Below are positions 28,744-37,958 of a stretch of 64,000 nt of DNA, in pieces. The notes under the pieces are model-generated. The model was given only the letters and a program-made list of their open reading frames with translations, was not told where the DNA came from and ran no database searches. The stretch covers positions 62,001-126,000 of the forward strand of contig NZ_JAEQNC010000014.1 of assembly GCF_016722925.1 (NCBI RefSeq), read 5' to 3'. This DNA comes from Phytoamicus setariae. GTDB taxonomy: Bacteria; Pseudomonadota; Alphaproteobacteria; Rhizobiales; Rhizobiaceae. Each line of letters starts with the position of its first letter. The first letter of the stretch is position 1. The position numbers and the translations under genes are program-made.

Positions 28744-28861
28744 AAGAGTCGATAAACGGATGCCGGTGGTATGAGCGCCTACTCAGCGACGTTTGCGCGG
28801 TATTTTGCTACGGAATTTGCTATGGTTTCATGTTTCTACGAGAATAAATATGTATTTAAAA

Positions 28862-29080
28862 TCAAATGTTTGTTTTGAATTTACGCGCAAGATGGCGGGT
28901 GTCGGGTGCGCCATTTCCGTTCAAAACTGCGAACACCCGGCCAAAAATCTTGCTGCCTGTGACTGCGTGGTGAATGGCAGCCCCGATAATCCTGATCTGT
29001 TTGTCGCCGACTTCAACTTCATCGACGATCGCCTGGATATACGCCTTGCGGAAGGGAATGTCGCCGGAGTGAATAGCCCC
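28862..29080 (-). pseudogene. Serine-recombinase C-terminal remnant
   Basis: On the minus strand an open stretch ends at a TGA (28864-28862) and reads, in part, HSGDIPFRKAYIQAIVDEV followed by EVGDKQIRIIG. This matches the C-terminal tail of large rhizobial serine recombinases (resolvase/invertase family). The catalytic N-terminal domain is absent and the frame is cut by the left end of the IS at 29070. The rest of 28744-29069 shows no gene. Confidence 0.6.
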
Positions 29081-29096
29081 TAGAATTGTAGACCCC
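29070..29096 (+). repeat. IS left terminal inverted repeat
   Basis: Starts TGAATAGCCCC and contains GTAGACCCC; pairs with the right end at 30260-30286, 22 of 27 identical. Confidence 0.85.
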
Positions 29097-29128
29097 TTCT
29101 TTCCTAAATTTGAGGCAAGAAGAGCATC

Positions 29129-29398
29129 ATGAGCAAATCGAATTTCAGCGAAGAGTTTAAGCGTGACGCGGCGTCAGATCACCGAGCGGGGCTATCCGGT
29201 TTCGGAGGTTTCGCAGCGCTGGGTGTGAGCCAGCATTCTCTCTACGAGTGGAAGAAGAAGTTTTCTTCGACGCCCGGCGACCAAGGCAACGACCAGGCCG
29301 AGGAGATCAGGCGGCTCAAGAAAGAGCTGGCGCGTGTCACCGAGGAACGCGGCATATTGAAAAAAGCCACCGCGTATTTCGCCAGGGATGCAAAGTGA
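29129..29398 (+). pseudogene. IS3 transposase orfA with compensated internal frameshifts
   Basis: The frame reads MSKSNFSEEFKRDA, then an unlikely stretch, then GVSQHSLYEWKKKF and a C-terminal coiled coil ending KKATAYFARDAK. In the middle (about 29172-29218) the family-like peptide RQITERGYPVSEVSQR is found in another frame. This implies a two-base loss followed by a one-base loss that restores the frame, replacing about 15 residues of the helix-turn-helix with nonsense. The protein could be made but its DNA-binding domain is damaged. Confidence 0.75.
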
Positions 29399-30253
29399 AG
29401 TACGCGTTTGTCGCCGAGCATCGACAGCAGTTTTCGGTGCGGGCGATGTGCCGGTTGTTGCGCATCCACCCCAGCGGATTCTATGCCTGGCTCCAGACGC
29501 CGTTGAGCAAGCGGGCTTGCGAAGACAAGCGACAAATTGATCTGCTTCGGAAAGCCTGGGAGGAAAGTGGCAAGGTCTACGGCTAACGCAAGCTTCACGA
29601 CGACTTGCTCGACCATGGTGAGACATGCTGCCCCAACCGGGTTGCCCGCCTGACGCGGATTGCCGGGATAAGGGCTCAGATCGGTTACAAGCGTCGTCCT
29701 GGAATTTATGGCGGCAGGCCTTCCGTTGTCATCGACAACACGCTGGATCGGCAATTTGACGTCGAGGCTCCGGACAAAGCCTGGTTCACAGACATCACCT
29801 ACATCCGAACCGGTGAAGGCTTCGCCTATCTGGCCGTCGTCATCGACCTCTATTCCCGCCGTGTCATCGGCTGGTCGCTGCGGAGCCGTCAGACCACCGA
29901 TGTCGTGCTGCAGGCGTTGCTGATGGCTGTCTGGCGGCGAAAGCCAAAGGAACAGGTTCTGGTCCATTCCGATCAAGGCTCACAATTCACCAGCATGGAC
30001 TGGGCAGCGTTCCTGAAGCACCACAATCTGGTTCATTCGATGAGCCGACGGGAACTGCCACGACAATGCAGTTGCTGAAAGCTTCTTCAATCTGCTGAAG
30101 CGAGAGCGGATACGCCGAAAGGTCTACCCCCAAAGGGACGAAGCCAGGCAGGATGTGTTCGACTACATCGAGATGTTCTACAATCCGAAACGCAAGCATG
30201 TCAGAAACGGAATGCTGTCGCCCGTCGAGTTCGAAAAGCGGCAGAAAACGTAA
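29395..30253 (+). pseudogene. IS3 transposase orfB, nonsense and frameshift mutated
   Basis: The DDE transposase begins KYAFVAEHRQQFSVRAMCRL next to the orfA stop. A TAA at 29584-29586 interrupts what should read VYGYRKLHDDLL. The frame stays open to 30078 with the catalytic-core blocks WFTDITYIRTGEGF and HSDQGSQFTS. Near 30050 two bases are missing, so the conserved RGNCHDNA-AESFFNLLK end, which carries the catalytic Glu, moves to another frame and runs to the TAA at 30251-30253. At least two lesions make it inactive. Confidence 0.88.
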
Positions 30254-30259
30254 CCTGAG

Positions 30260-30286
30260 GGTGTCTACGAAACTCGGGGCTATTCA
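30260..30286 (-). repeat. IS right terminal inverted repeat
   Basis: Read on the minus strand it starts TGAATAGCCCC and contains CGTAGACACC, pairing with the left end at 29070. Confidence 0.85.
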
Positions 30287-30676
30287 GGTCAGGAAATTCG
30301 AACCCGCGCCATGGTCGTCCAGCAAAAGACCGGTCGTCCGGTACAGTTCGAGATCACGACCGAAGTCAGGGCAAGCCTGCTTGCATGGCTTGAACGGAGA
30401 GGCGGAACAATTGACGACTACGCCTTTCCCAGTCGAGTCGATCATGCCGATCATCTCAGCACTCGCCAGTATGCCCGATTGGTCGATGAGTGGGTGACTG
30501 CATGGGCTAAGACGCGAGGACTACGGCACACACTTGCTTCGACGCACGAAGGCCGCGATGATCTACAAAGTGACGGGCAATCTTCTGCAATCCAGATCCT
30601 GCTCGGGCGAAAACACAGTCAGGTACCTTGGTGTGGACATCGAGGACGCGCTGGAACCAGCGGTACAGAGATTTGA
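30287..30676 (+). pseudogene. Tyrosine-recombinase (phage-type integrase) C-terminal fragment, frameshifted
   Basis: The first frame reads IRTRAMVVQQKTGRPVQFEI and ...STRQYARLVDEW, typical of the catalytic domain of a rhizobial site-specific integrase. The continuation appears in alternating frames: LRRTKAAMIYKVTGNL (30534 onward), AIQILLG, then NTVRYLGVDIEDALE, which contains the catalytic tyrosine. At least three indels separate these pieces. The N-terminal part of the gene is missing, ending at the IS. Non-functional. Confidence 0.75.
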
Positions 30677-31085
30677 GCGAGTGCAGCCCCGCACCCAGCT
30701 GCTGAATTGGAATTTACTTGCCAGGGGACGCGGATCATCGTGCCCCACGCGGTTTGAACCGACGACATTGCCAGCGCAACTTCAGTTGCCGCGTAACAAG
30801 GCCACTGCCGCATTTCCATCATCTCCAGTTCTTGGGACTATTGCAGACACACCAGTGCCGCATTCTCGTGAGAGGGACGCGCTGCCGGGCGCTGGGGACC
30901 ACCACCCGCCACATTCCTTCCAGAGATCGAGGCACCGTTTAAGATTTGTTGACCATATTTCTTCATGCTTTGCCCGTTCGGCGCAGTTGCGGGAGTCATC
31001 GCTCCGCACTCCGTTGGCAGCGTAACGACCTGCGGACAGTGTTTTCACGGCCGCGTCGCGTAACGAGTATCGGGTAACTTTAGTC
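30677..31085. other. Non-coding stretch after the integrase remnant
   Basis: No convincing gene, RNA or repeat is seen in these 409 bases. Open frames here lack any recognisable motif. It presumably includes the promoter of the DUF2778 gene and more debris of the mobile region. Confidence 0.4.
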
Positions 31086-32273
31086 ATGGCGTCTCAGAAT
31101 AGGTCCGCGCATTCCGCGTCGAAATCCCGCCGAGGTCGTTCCCTCAGTATCGCTGTCAGCGCCTTGCTTTCCTGCAGCGTTATCGCTGGATCCGCTTGGG
31201 GCATCGCTTCCACGCTCAGTGTAATGCACGAGGCGGCTCGCACATTGTCCGAAAACATGAGCCTCGCCACTCCTCTCCATCTCAAGGTGGTGGTGGCTGA
31301 CGACCACCGCCGCGAGCGCAGGCTGAAAGTCGCTAAATTTTCACGCCTTTCGAAACCCTCCGAAAGCGAGATCCGGCGGAAGCAGCTGACTGTCGCGGCA
31401 ATCCGGATGGCGTACCATCGCAGCGTTGCTGCCCAACTCGCCTTTGCGGAAGAAAACAAGAAAGCCGAGAAAGCAAAGATCGTGGCGGCCTTTGCGCTTG
31501 CTAAAAGTTCGGTGGAACAAGAGGAGAAGATCAGCGGCAAGCCAACTTTGGTAACTGCACTCGTGGAAGATGTTCCTGCCCACGACCTCCAGCCCTTCGG
31601 CCTTGTGCTGGCGAAGCCCGAAACAGAAGAAGACGTGGCTCTTCCCAGACAGATTCCGCTGCCTGAAGCCAGACCATTGATTGAGACGGTCGTTATTGAG
31701 CAAAAGCCAGCCGACGAAAAACCTGTCGCGCGCAGAAACCTCGACAACAAGGACGACAAGGAAGACGTCGCCTATGCAAAACCCGAGCGCTCGCTGTTCG
31801 GCGATCTGTTCAAGAGCAAGGCCAGCGACACCGCCTGGCCGGCAAAGGTCACGAAAGTCGCGATCTATGACGTTTCCAACGCGACCGTCTACCTGCCCGA
31901 TGGAACCAAGCTGCGCGCCCATTCCGGCATAGGCGGAATGCGCGACAATCCGCGCTACGAGCACGTTACAATGAGAGGCCCGACGCCCGCCGGTATCTAT
32001 CGCCTGTCGATGCGCGAGAAGCGTTTTTACGGCGTGGAGGCAATTCGTATGACGTCAATCGACGGGCGCGACCCGAAGAACCGAACCGGACTCCTGACGC
32101 ATACCAATTTGCTGCGCGGGCAGAAGGGCTCGCACGGCTGTGTTGCCTTCCAGAACTATCAACCATTCCTCAGAGCCTTCAAACGCGGTCAGATTACAAT
32201 GTTGGTCGTGGTGCCAGAGCTACCGTCATCACGTACGCAACTCGCCGCGCTCTATCGCAAGGCTGGCGCCTGA
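31086..32273 (+). CDS. DUF2778 (L,D-transpeptidase-like) membrane-anchored protein
   Basis: 395 residues. A basic N-terminus and one hydrophobic segment (about 20-45) form a signal anchor. A long charged Lys/Glu/Pro-rich linker leads to a C-terminal DUF2778 domain (about 255-385), with YLPDGTKLRAHSGIGGMRDNP and the active-site-like block KGSHGCVAF, the SHGC motif of L,D-transpeptidases. It probably acts on peptidoglycan or muropeptides in the periplasm. DUF2778 is also found in Tlde1-type antibacterial effectors, but there are no type VI secretion genes here, so a housekeeping cell-wall role is more likely. The region may have been brought in with the mobile debris upstream. Confidence 0.8.
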   Translation: MASQNRSAHSASKSRRGRSLSIAVSALLSCSVIAGSAWGIASTLSVMHEAARTLSENMSLATPLHLKVVVADDHRRERRLKVAKFSRLSKPSESEIRRKQLTVAAIRMAYHRSVAAQLAFAEENKKAEKAKIVAAFALAKSSVEQEEKISGKPTLVTALVEDVPAHDLQPFGLVLAKPETEEDVALPRQIPLPEARPLIETVVIEQKPADEKPVARRNLDNKDDKEDVAYAKPERSLFGDLFKSKASDTAWPAKVTKVAIYDVSNATVYLPDGTKLRAHSGIGGMRDNPRYEHVTMRGPTPAGIYRLSMREKRFYGVEAIRMTSIDGRDPKNRTGLLTHTNLLRGQKGSHGCVAFQNYQPFLRAFKRGQITMLVVVPELPSSRTQLAALYRKAGA

Positions 32274-32397
32274 TCGGTCTCTAAGCACGGCCTTTACTCT
32301 CGCGAAAGCAGCTCTGCGCCTCCTATTCGGCCATAGCGGTAGGCTTTTCCCCTTGGCTTCGATGGTTTGGTGATTTTCGAGTGATGAGAACTCACCT

Positions 32398-34008
32398 TCA
32401 GCTAAGCGCGAGCCAAATATGGCCCGCCTCCTCGCGCCAGGGGATGAGCTGAAGCGGCGCGCGGTTTTTCGAGATGTCCCCTAGCATTGGCATCTGTGGG
32501 GACACTCCGTCATCATTGAGCGCCTCACACCAGCCGACGATTTCACCGGACGTCAGATCGAAGCAGCTCTCATGCCAGCGGCATTTGATGGTCCCTTCGT
32601 CACCAATGCGGCTGGCAGGCGGAGTCGGGCCAGCGACCGCGGCCTCGAAAAATGGTAACTTCAGATGCGGGCAGGCATTGTTGAAAGCGAAGATCTGTTC
32701 GCCTTTCCTCACGACCACCGCATAAAGGCTTGGGAAACCCAGCACCTTCGGCTCACCCTCGACAAGAGAATCAATAGGTATGGCCTTGTGCCAAGTTTTG
32801 CCGCCGTGGTGTACTGTGTCGCGTGCGGAGACAGCGTTCAACGCACGTTCTGCCTCGGGGCGGAGGTTCGCGATTTCATAAAGCGTAATGCGATCTGAGG
32901 TGCCGGGGAGCCGCACACGGACGAAATCGGTCATCTCGACATCGTCTTTGACGCGATTGTATAGCGCCTCGGAGACGAGGAGCCGAGTGCCGGCTTCCTT
33001 GTTGGCCGCCTCAACGCGGCTTGCGACATTAACGGTGTCGCCAATCGCAGTAAGGCGCTCGTGACCGGGTGAGCCGATCGAGCCGATGACCGCGTCACCC
33101 AAATGCAAGCCGATACGGATGTCGAACTCTATCCCGTACATCGACGCAAAGAAGGGCTTCATCCGGTCGACAGCGGCAAGCGTCTGCAGTGCTGCGTTGA
33201 CCGCGCGGATCGGCGCATCGAGCTGGCCGTCGACGCCAAATATCGCCATCAGTCCATCACCGACGAACTTGTCGATATAGCCGTTGTTCCGTTCGATCAG
33301 TTCGCCAACCTGCGCGAAATACCGGTTAAGGAGATACATAACGTCATAAGGTGTCAGCGTCTCCGAGAAATGGGTGAAACCAGCGACGTCGGAGAAAAAG
33401 AGAACAACGGATTTCAGCTCGCCGGACTTTGTGGCTGCGCCCCGCTGCAATTGGTTTGCGATCAGGAGATCCGTCTCGTCGAGCACGAGGCGACGGAAAA
33501 CGACATCGCCGGTTGGGCGTAGCTGGCAGGCCAGGCGGATCTCTTCGGTCAGACGCAGTCGGCCGGTTAGATCGCGCTCTAGTTCGCCCTGTGCTGGACA
33601 AGCTTCGACGCCATTCAGGATCCAAATACGGCAAGTGGAGCATTTTGCCTTGCCGCCGCACGCATGAGTGATAGGGAGATGCGCGCGCCGCGCAGCCTCA
33701 AGGATCGACTCGCCGGTGGCGCAATCGATTGCTATGTTGTCTGGCAGAGAACGAAGAGTCGGCATGACCTGAGCGGCTCCACTGATTGGTCCGGGGGTAG
33801 ATCTTGGGCCCTGTGACAGCGCCGCAAAGGTCTCGCCCGCACCTGGAATCGACCCGGATAGGCTTGGCAGATATGGCTTTCGACAGCGCGCTGCTTGCCG
33901 ATCCTCATCGCTAACAGCATCATATCTAGGCCCCATGGTTTCGGCAAGGTCCTCCGGCGAAATGCTTCGGAAGCCCCGCGGTGACGCAGCCTGAGCGAAC
34001 GATGGCAT
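32398..34008 (-). CDS. Class III adenylate/guanylate cyclase with N-terminal ferredoxin and C-terminal Rieske domains
   Basis: 536 residues. Residues about 82-180 form a [2Fe-2S] ferredoxin domain with C117, C123, C126 and C161. Residues about 198-370 are a class III cyclase domain with metal aspartates in FFSDVAGFTHFSE and DKFVGDGLMAIFG and the block AIGDTVNVASRVEAA. Residues about 400-536 are a Rieske-type domain with CPH and CRWH in the right spacing (NACPHLKLPFFE, IKCRWHESCFDL). Ferredoxin-cyclase proteins are known; adding a Rieske domain gives two redox centres around one cyclase. A redox-controlled cyclase is inference. The first about 80 residues are low-complexity, and a start at 33765 (MPTLRSLPDN) is equally possible. 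Confidence 0.88.
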   Translation of the reverse strand: MPSFAQAASPRGFRSISPEDLAETMGPRYDAVSDEDRQAARCRKPYLPSLSGSIPGAGETFAALSQGPRSTPGPISGAAQVMPTLRSLPDNIAIDCATGESILEAARRAHLPITHACGGKAKCSTCRIWILNGVEACPAQGELERDLTGRLRLTEEIRLACQLRPTGDVVFRRLVLDETDLLIANQLQRGAATKSGELKSVVLFFSDVAGFTHFSETLTPYDVMYLLNRYFAQVGELIERNNGYIDKFVGDGLMAIFGVDGQLDAPIRAVNAALQTLAAVDRMKPFFASMYGIEFDIRIGLHLGDAVIGSIGSPGHERLTAIGDTVNVASRVEAANKEAGTRLLVSEALYNRVKDDVEMTDFVRVRLPGTSDRITLYEIANLRPEAERALNAVSARDTVHHGGKTWHKAIPIDSLVEGEPKVLGFPSLYAVVVRKGEQIFAFNNACPHLKLPFFEAAVAGPTPPASRIGDEGTIKCRWHESCFDLTSGEIVGWCEALNDDGVSPQMPMLGDISKNRAPLQLIPWREEAGHIWLALS

Positions 34009-34481
34009 ATGACCTGGCGTGCCGAGAGGCGTCGCGTCCTCCTACAAAGAGCTTGATTGTGTTGCGGCGCACCGAGGATGTATGTGCAATATCTGCTCCT
34101 TCTGGTTTTGAATCCAGAAGCTGCCAGTCCGCTTGCGGCCCCAAGTCGGTCGTCTATCGCGGGCGCGTGGACGTCCGCGTACAGCGCCAAGCTGCCGTGA
34201 TGCGGCGGCTGTTGGCCCAAAGCAATCACTCCTGTGAAGCATGCGGCATCTCTGAGCCGCGTCACTCACGTTGGCCTGTGCTTCTCTAAGCTGACTCCTG
34301 CCGCCTCGCTCTTCTCCTGTGACAAGCTGTGTCGTCGCCTTGCCTGATAATCAAGTGAGTATCTTCCTGAGAACATTTCGGCGCAGGCACGGGATATTCT
34401 CCAGTTCCAATCCGAAGTTCAATTCGCTCGTTGATGTAGCTTTTTGATTGATTTTCGCGCCATGGTGGTGTTGAATGGGGT
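34009..34481. other. Divergent promoter region between two cyclase genes
   Basis: 473 bases between divergently transcribed cyclases. Short frames occur on both strands but none has motifs or ribosome binding sites worth calling. It should contain both promoters; AT content rises near 34370-34470. Confidence 0.4.
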
Positions 34482-37400
34482 ATGACAAGCGGTGACGGCC
34501 AAGAGAAATTGCGACATTGCTTGCATGCCTCTCTGGAGGCTTGGCTCGCGCAGTATCAGTTGTCGCATCTCGCTCCCATTTTCAGGGAGAACGCCATCGA
34601 CATCGATGTGATCAACGATCTGTCTGCTGAAGATCTCGTGGAAATGGGGCTGTCGCTAGGCGATCGAAAACGCATCCTGAAGGCTATCGGGGTCAGCCCG
34701 ACCAAGGCACCAGACCCGGGGGCCATTGCACCAGCGGCGGCGGACCAGCCGTTCGCAGCGGAACGACGACAGATCACTGTCGTCTTTTGCGACCTTGTTG
34801 GATCATCCCGTCTCATTGCGTCGCTCGATCCCGAGGAGTCGCGAGAAATCATCCGAACCTACCGTGGAATTGTCGCCGCAAGTATCACAACTCTTGATGG
34901 CTACGTCGCGCAGTATCTCGGCGATGGAGTGCTGGCCTATTTTGGCTGGCCCACAGCACATGAGAATTCAGCGATACGCGCTGCAACTGCCGCTCTGAAT
35001 GCGGCAGGCGCCGTGGCAGGATACAAGCCGGAACACGCGAGCCAACTTTCAGTGCGGATCGGCATTGCCACGGGCCTTGCCGTCATTGGCGCAAGCGAGT
35101 CAAACCCGGAGACCGAGGATTTCACCGCGGTCGGTGATGTGGTCAACATCGCGGCTCGGCTGCAGCAGTTGGCGGAGCCAGGATCGGTGATGATTGCGGA
35201 GTCCACGCGTTCGCTTCTGGGCTCCCATTTCCGTGTTACTGAGATCGGCGAGCGCGAGCTGAAGGGCGTGGGACGGATAAATGTATTTCAGGTTACGGAA
35301 CCGGATGGCCAGTCCGGGCCTCCGACGGTCCCATCTCCTACGCGCGCGCCGACGCTCCTCGGTCGAGAAGGCGAGTTTCAGCAGGTCATGTTGCGCTGGA
35401 AGCAGGCGCAACGCGCCTCCGGCCAGGCCGTTCTGGTCACAGGCGAAGCTGGCATTGGCAAGTCGCATCTTACGGGTGCTCTGGTGCAGGCGATCGCCGA
35501 GACTGGCGCTTTTGTAACGCGGTATTTCTGCTCGCCCTTTCAAATGAGCGCCGCCCTCCACCCCATCATCCAGGAGCTTCGCGCCACAGCGGGCATTTCG
35601 ATAGGCGAGGAGCCGTCATCAAGCCTTGCCAGGCTGGAAAAACTGGTTGTCGGTGAAGGGGGCGAGCCGTCAGAATGCATGGCCTATCTCGCACGGCTCC
35701 TTAGCTTGCCGACCGAGAAGTTTCCGGAGCCCGAGGGCGTAACCCCGATGATCCGCAAGGCGCGCACCTTCGCGGCTCTCACGGCCCTGATTTCGGCCCG
35801 CACGCGCCGGTCGCCAGTGCTTATCGTGTTTGAAGATGCACATTGGATCGACCCCACGACACTGGAGTTTATCGACCAGTTGATTGCCAGTTCACGTGCT
35901 TTGCCGGTTATGGTGGTCATAAATGGACGGCTTGATTTTCATCCTCCATGGTCGGGGTGGGTAAACTTTACCTCTATCCCGTTGCAGCGATTGCAAGACG
36001 ACCAGGTGAAAGCCGTCATCGAGCGGGTCAGCAGAGGGCATCCGTTGCCAGATGTAATCGCGCAGCGTATCGCCGAACGCAGCGACGGCATTCCGCTGTT
36101 TGTCGAAGAGCTGACGAAAGCGGTGATAGAGTCGGGTCAGACTACCGAGATCGGCGGCCTCCTCGAACTGGAGAATCCGACAGCAGCTTCTTCCGTGCCG
36201 TTTAGTCTGCGTGACACCCTGATGGCGCGGCTGGACCGTCATCCCGAAGCGCGAGAAATCGCGCAGGTTGCCGCCTGCATCGGCCGCGAATGTGACTACG
36301 AGATACTGTCGGCAGTCGTTGGCAAGAATTCCGACAAGCTAGACGAAGCGCTGGCGAAGCTGAGTAAGTCGGAAATCCTTTTCGAGGAGGGGGAGCCGCC
36401 TCAGTCCACTTATACCTTCAAGCACGCGCTGGTTCAGGAGGCGGCTCGCGAAAGCCTGCTGAATTCGAGGAAGCGCCAGATCCATCTCCAGATAGCGAAT
36501 TTCCTGGAAACCCAACGTCAGGATATTGTCCAGGCGCGGCCCGAATTGATGGCACATCACTTCACCGAAGCGCAGGTCTACGAGCAGGCCATCGCCTACC
36601 GGCAGAAGGCGGCCAATCTGGCACTGGCGTCGTCCGGCAATCTCGAGGCTATTGGCGAACTCAAGGCGGCACTGGAGCTCATCACGTTGCTGCCACCGTC
36701 GGAAGCCCGGGACCGAGCCGAGCTCGATATCCTCATCACCCAGGCCATCCCCTATACACTTACAAAGGGCTATGCAGCGCCCGAAGTCGAGACCGTCTAC
36801 CGGCGGGCGATGGAGACGTGTTCAAGACTGGCTGAGAACACACAGAGCTTTGCCGTCATCTACGGCTTCTGGCGCTTTTACCTGCTGCGCGCCGACTATG
36901 AAAATGCCCTCAACCTCAGTGAGCAGCTTGTCCGCATGGCATCTGACAGCGGCGACCTGGCAGAGACCGTTACGTGTAACCGCGCCGCCGGTGCGACGCG
37001 TTTTTACACGGGCCGGTTTGGCGACGCTCTTGATCATCTCGGGCAGACGGCCCGCATCGAGCCGGCGAGCGACCTGCGCAAGGCAATTCTCGCCTACGAC
37101 GTCGTCGATCCGTGGGTCGTGAACCACGCCTATTCGGGGCTTGTCATGTGGATTGCAGGCAGGCCGGAAGAAGCCTGTCAGGAGAGTGATCTGGCCATCA
37201 GCCTGGCTCGAGAAGTCAACCACCCTTTCACGCTGGCGCTGGCATTGTGTTTTGCTCAATGGACTTACCAGTTCTGCGGCAACTCCGAACGCGTGAAGGA
37301 GCTCGCCAGCGAGGCCCTCGCCCTGTCGGACCGGTACGGCTTTACCTTCTGGACCGGCTGGGCAGAAATACTCCTTGCCTCGGCGGAGACCGGATCCGAT

Positions 37401-37901
37401 GAAGCTGAAACGCGCCGCCGCATGCGGGCGGGCCTTGCGACCTGGCAATCAACGGGTTCGGAGCTTGGCCTGAGTTACTTCCAGTGTCTTCTTGCCGAAC
37501 ACTCGAGCGGTACCGATGCGCAGTCGCTGCTCGATGCGGCCGAACACTTTGCGCACGAGCGCGACGAGATGTTCTGGCTCCCCGAAATTCATCGCCTGCG
37601 CGGGCGACTGGCGCTTGGCGAAGACTTGGTTGGGGGTGCTGTCCAAGCCGAATCGTCATTCAGAACGGCGCTGGCACAGGCCGACGCTCTCGGCGCCAAG
37701 TCGCTTGCGCTGAGGACTGCCCTCGATCTCGCGCGCCTGCTTGAGCGTCGCGGCGATCGCAGCGCGGCTTCGGAAGCGCTGACGCAGCGTATCGCTCCGT
37801 TCGCCGGAGCCGGCAGTTTTGCCGATCTCGATGCCGCTCGCGCTGCTCTGGCCCGGGCGGAGCAGGGCCGTTCACTGTTCGAAGACGAGGACGCAACATG
37901 A
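34482..37901 (+). CDS. SAM-class III cyclase-ATPase-TPR signalling protein
   Basis: 1139 residues in four parts. A SAM domain (about 15-70: LEAWLAQYQLSHLAPIF, LSAEDLVEMGLSLGDRKRIL) is followed by a class III cyclase domain (about 92-265) with metal aspartates D104 (VVFCDLVGSS) and D148 (YLGDGVLAYFG). Then comes a large STAND-like ATPase with Walker A GEAGIGKS (321-328), Walker B VLIVFEDAHWID and a winged-helix region. The last about 450 residues are helical TPR-like repeats. This is a well-known rhizobial architecture; the ATPase and TPRs probably gate cyclase output by protein-protein contacts. The ligand is unknown. The upstream cyclase is divergent. Confidence 0.88.
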   Translation: MTSGDGQEKLRHCLHASLEAWLAQYQLSHLAPIFRENAIDIDVINDLSAEDLVEMGLSLGDRKRILKAIGVSPTKAPDPGAIAPAAADQPFAAERRQITVVFCDLVGSSRLIASLDPEESREIIRTYRGIVAASITTLDGYVAQYLGDGVLAYFGWPTAHENSAIRAATAALNAAGAVAGYKPEHASQLSVRIGIATGLAVIGASESNPETEDFTAVGDVVNIAARLQQLAEPGSVMIAESTRSLLGSHFRVTEIGERELKGVGRINVFQVTEPDGQSGPPTVPSPTRAPTLLGREGEFQQVMLRWKQAQRASGQAVLVTGEAGIGKSHLTGALVQAIAETGAFVTRYFCSPFQMSAALHPIIQELRATAGISIGEEPSSSLARLEKLVVGEGGEPSECMAYLARLLSLPTEKFPEPEGVTPMIRKARTFAALTALISARTRRSPVLIVFEDAHWIDPTTLEFIDQLIASSRALPVMVVINGRLDFHPPWSGWVNFTSIPLQRLQDDQVKAVIERVSRGHPLPDVIAQRIAERSDGIPLFVEELTKAVIESGQTTEIGGLLELENPTAASSVPFSLRDTLMARLDRHPEAREIAQVAACIGRECDYEILSAVVGKNSDKLDEALAKLSKSEILFEEGEPPQSTYTFKHALVQEAARESLLNSRKRQIHLQIANFLETQRQDIVQARPELMAHHFTEAQVYEQAIAYRQKAANLALASSGNLEAIGELKAALELITLLPPSEARDRAELDILITQAIPYTLTKGYAAPEVETVYRRAMETCSRLAENTQSFAVIYGFWRFYLLRADYENALNLSEQLVRMASDSGDLAETVTCNRAAGATRFYTGRFGDALDHLGQTARIEPASDLRKAILAYDVVDPWVVNHAYSGLVMWIAGRPEEACQESDLAISLAREVNHPFTLALALCFAQWTYQFCGNSERVKELASEALALSDRYGFTFWTGWAEILLASAETGSDEAETRRRMRAGLATWQSTGSELGLSYFQCLLAEHSSGTDAQSLLDAAEHFAHERDEMFWLPEIHRLRGRLALGEDLVGGAVQAESSFRTALAQADALGAKSLALRTALDLARLLERRGDRSAASEALTQRIAPFAGAGSFADLDAARAALARAEQGRSLFEDEDAT

Positions 37902-37958
37902 CGCGGCCATCAATGTAAGGAAGCGATTTTCGGTCTTACCGTTACCCAGGAGAGCAGC

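Larger units (their letters stand above)
29070..30286 (+). mobile_element. Decayed IS3-family insertion sequence, 1217 bp
   Basis: Bounded by terminal inverted repeats that both begin TGAATAGCCCC and match at 22 of 27 positions (left 29070-29096, right complement of 30260-30286). It contains an orfA with helix-turn-helix plus leucine-rich coiled coil and an orfB with the rve DDE integrase domain. Both frames are broken, so the element should not move by its own transposase. No matching 3-5 base target duplication is visible at the ends. It sits between a serine-recombinase remnant and a tyrosine-recombinase remnant. Confidence 0.88.

Noticed and set aside
28793-29083. Plus-strand frame of 96 codons after glycerate kinase
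   Set aside because: It is the complement of the serine-recombinase remnant, which has clear family residues on the minus strand.
30764-30785. GGTTTGAACCG-like string resembling a tRNA T-loop
   Set aside because: No acceptor or anticodon stem can be folded around it; probably chance or debris of an attachment site.
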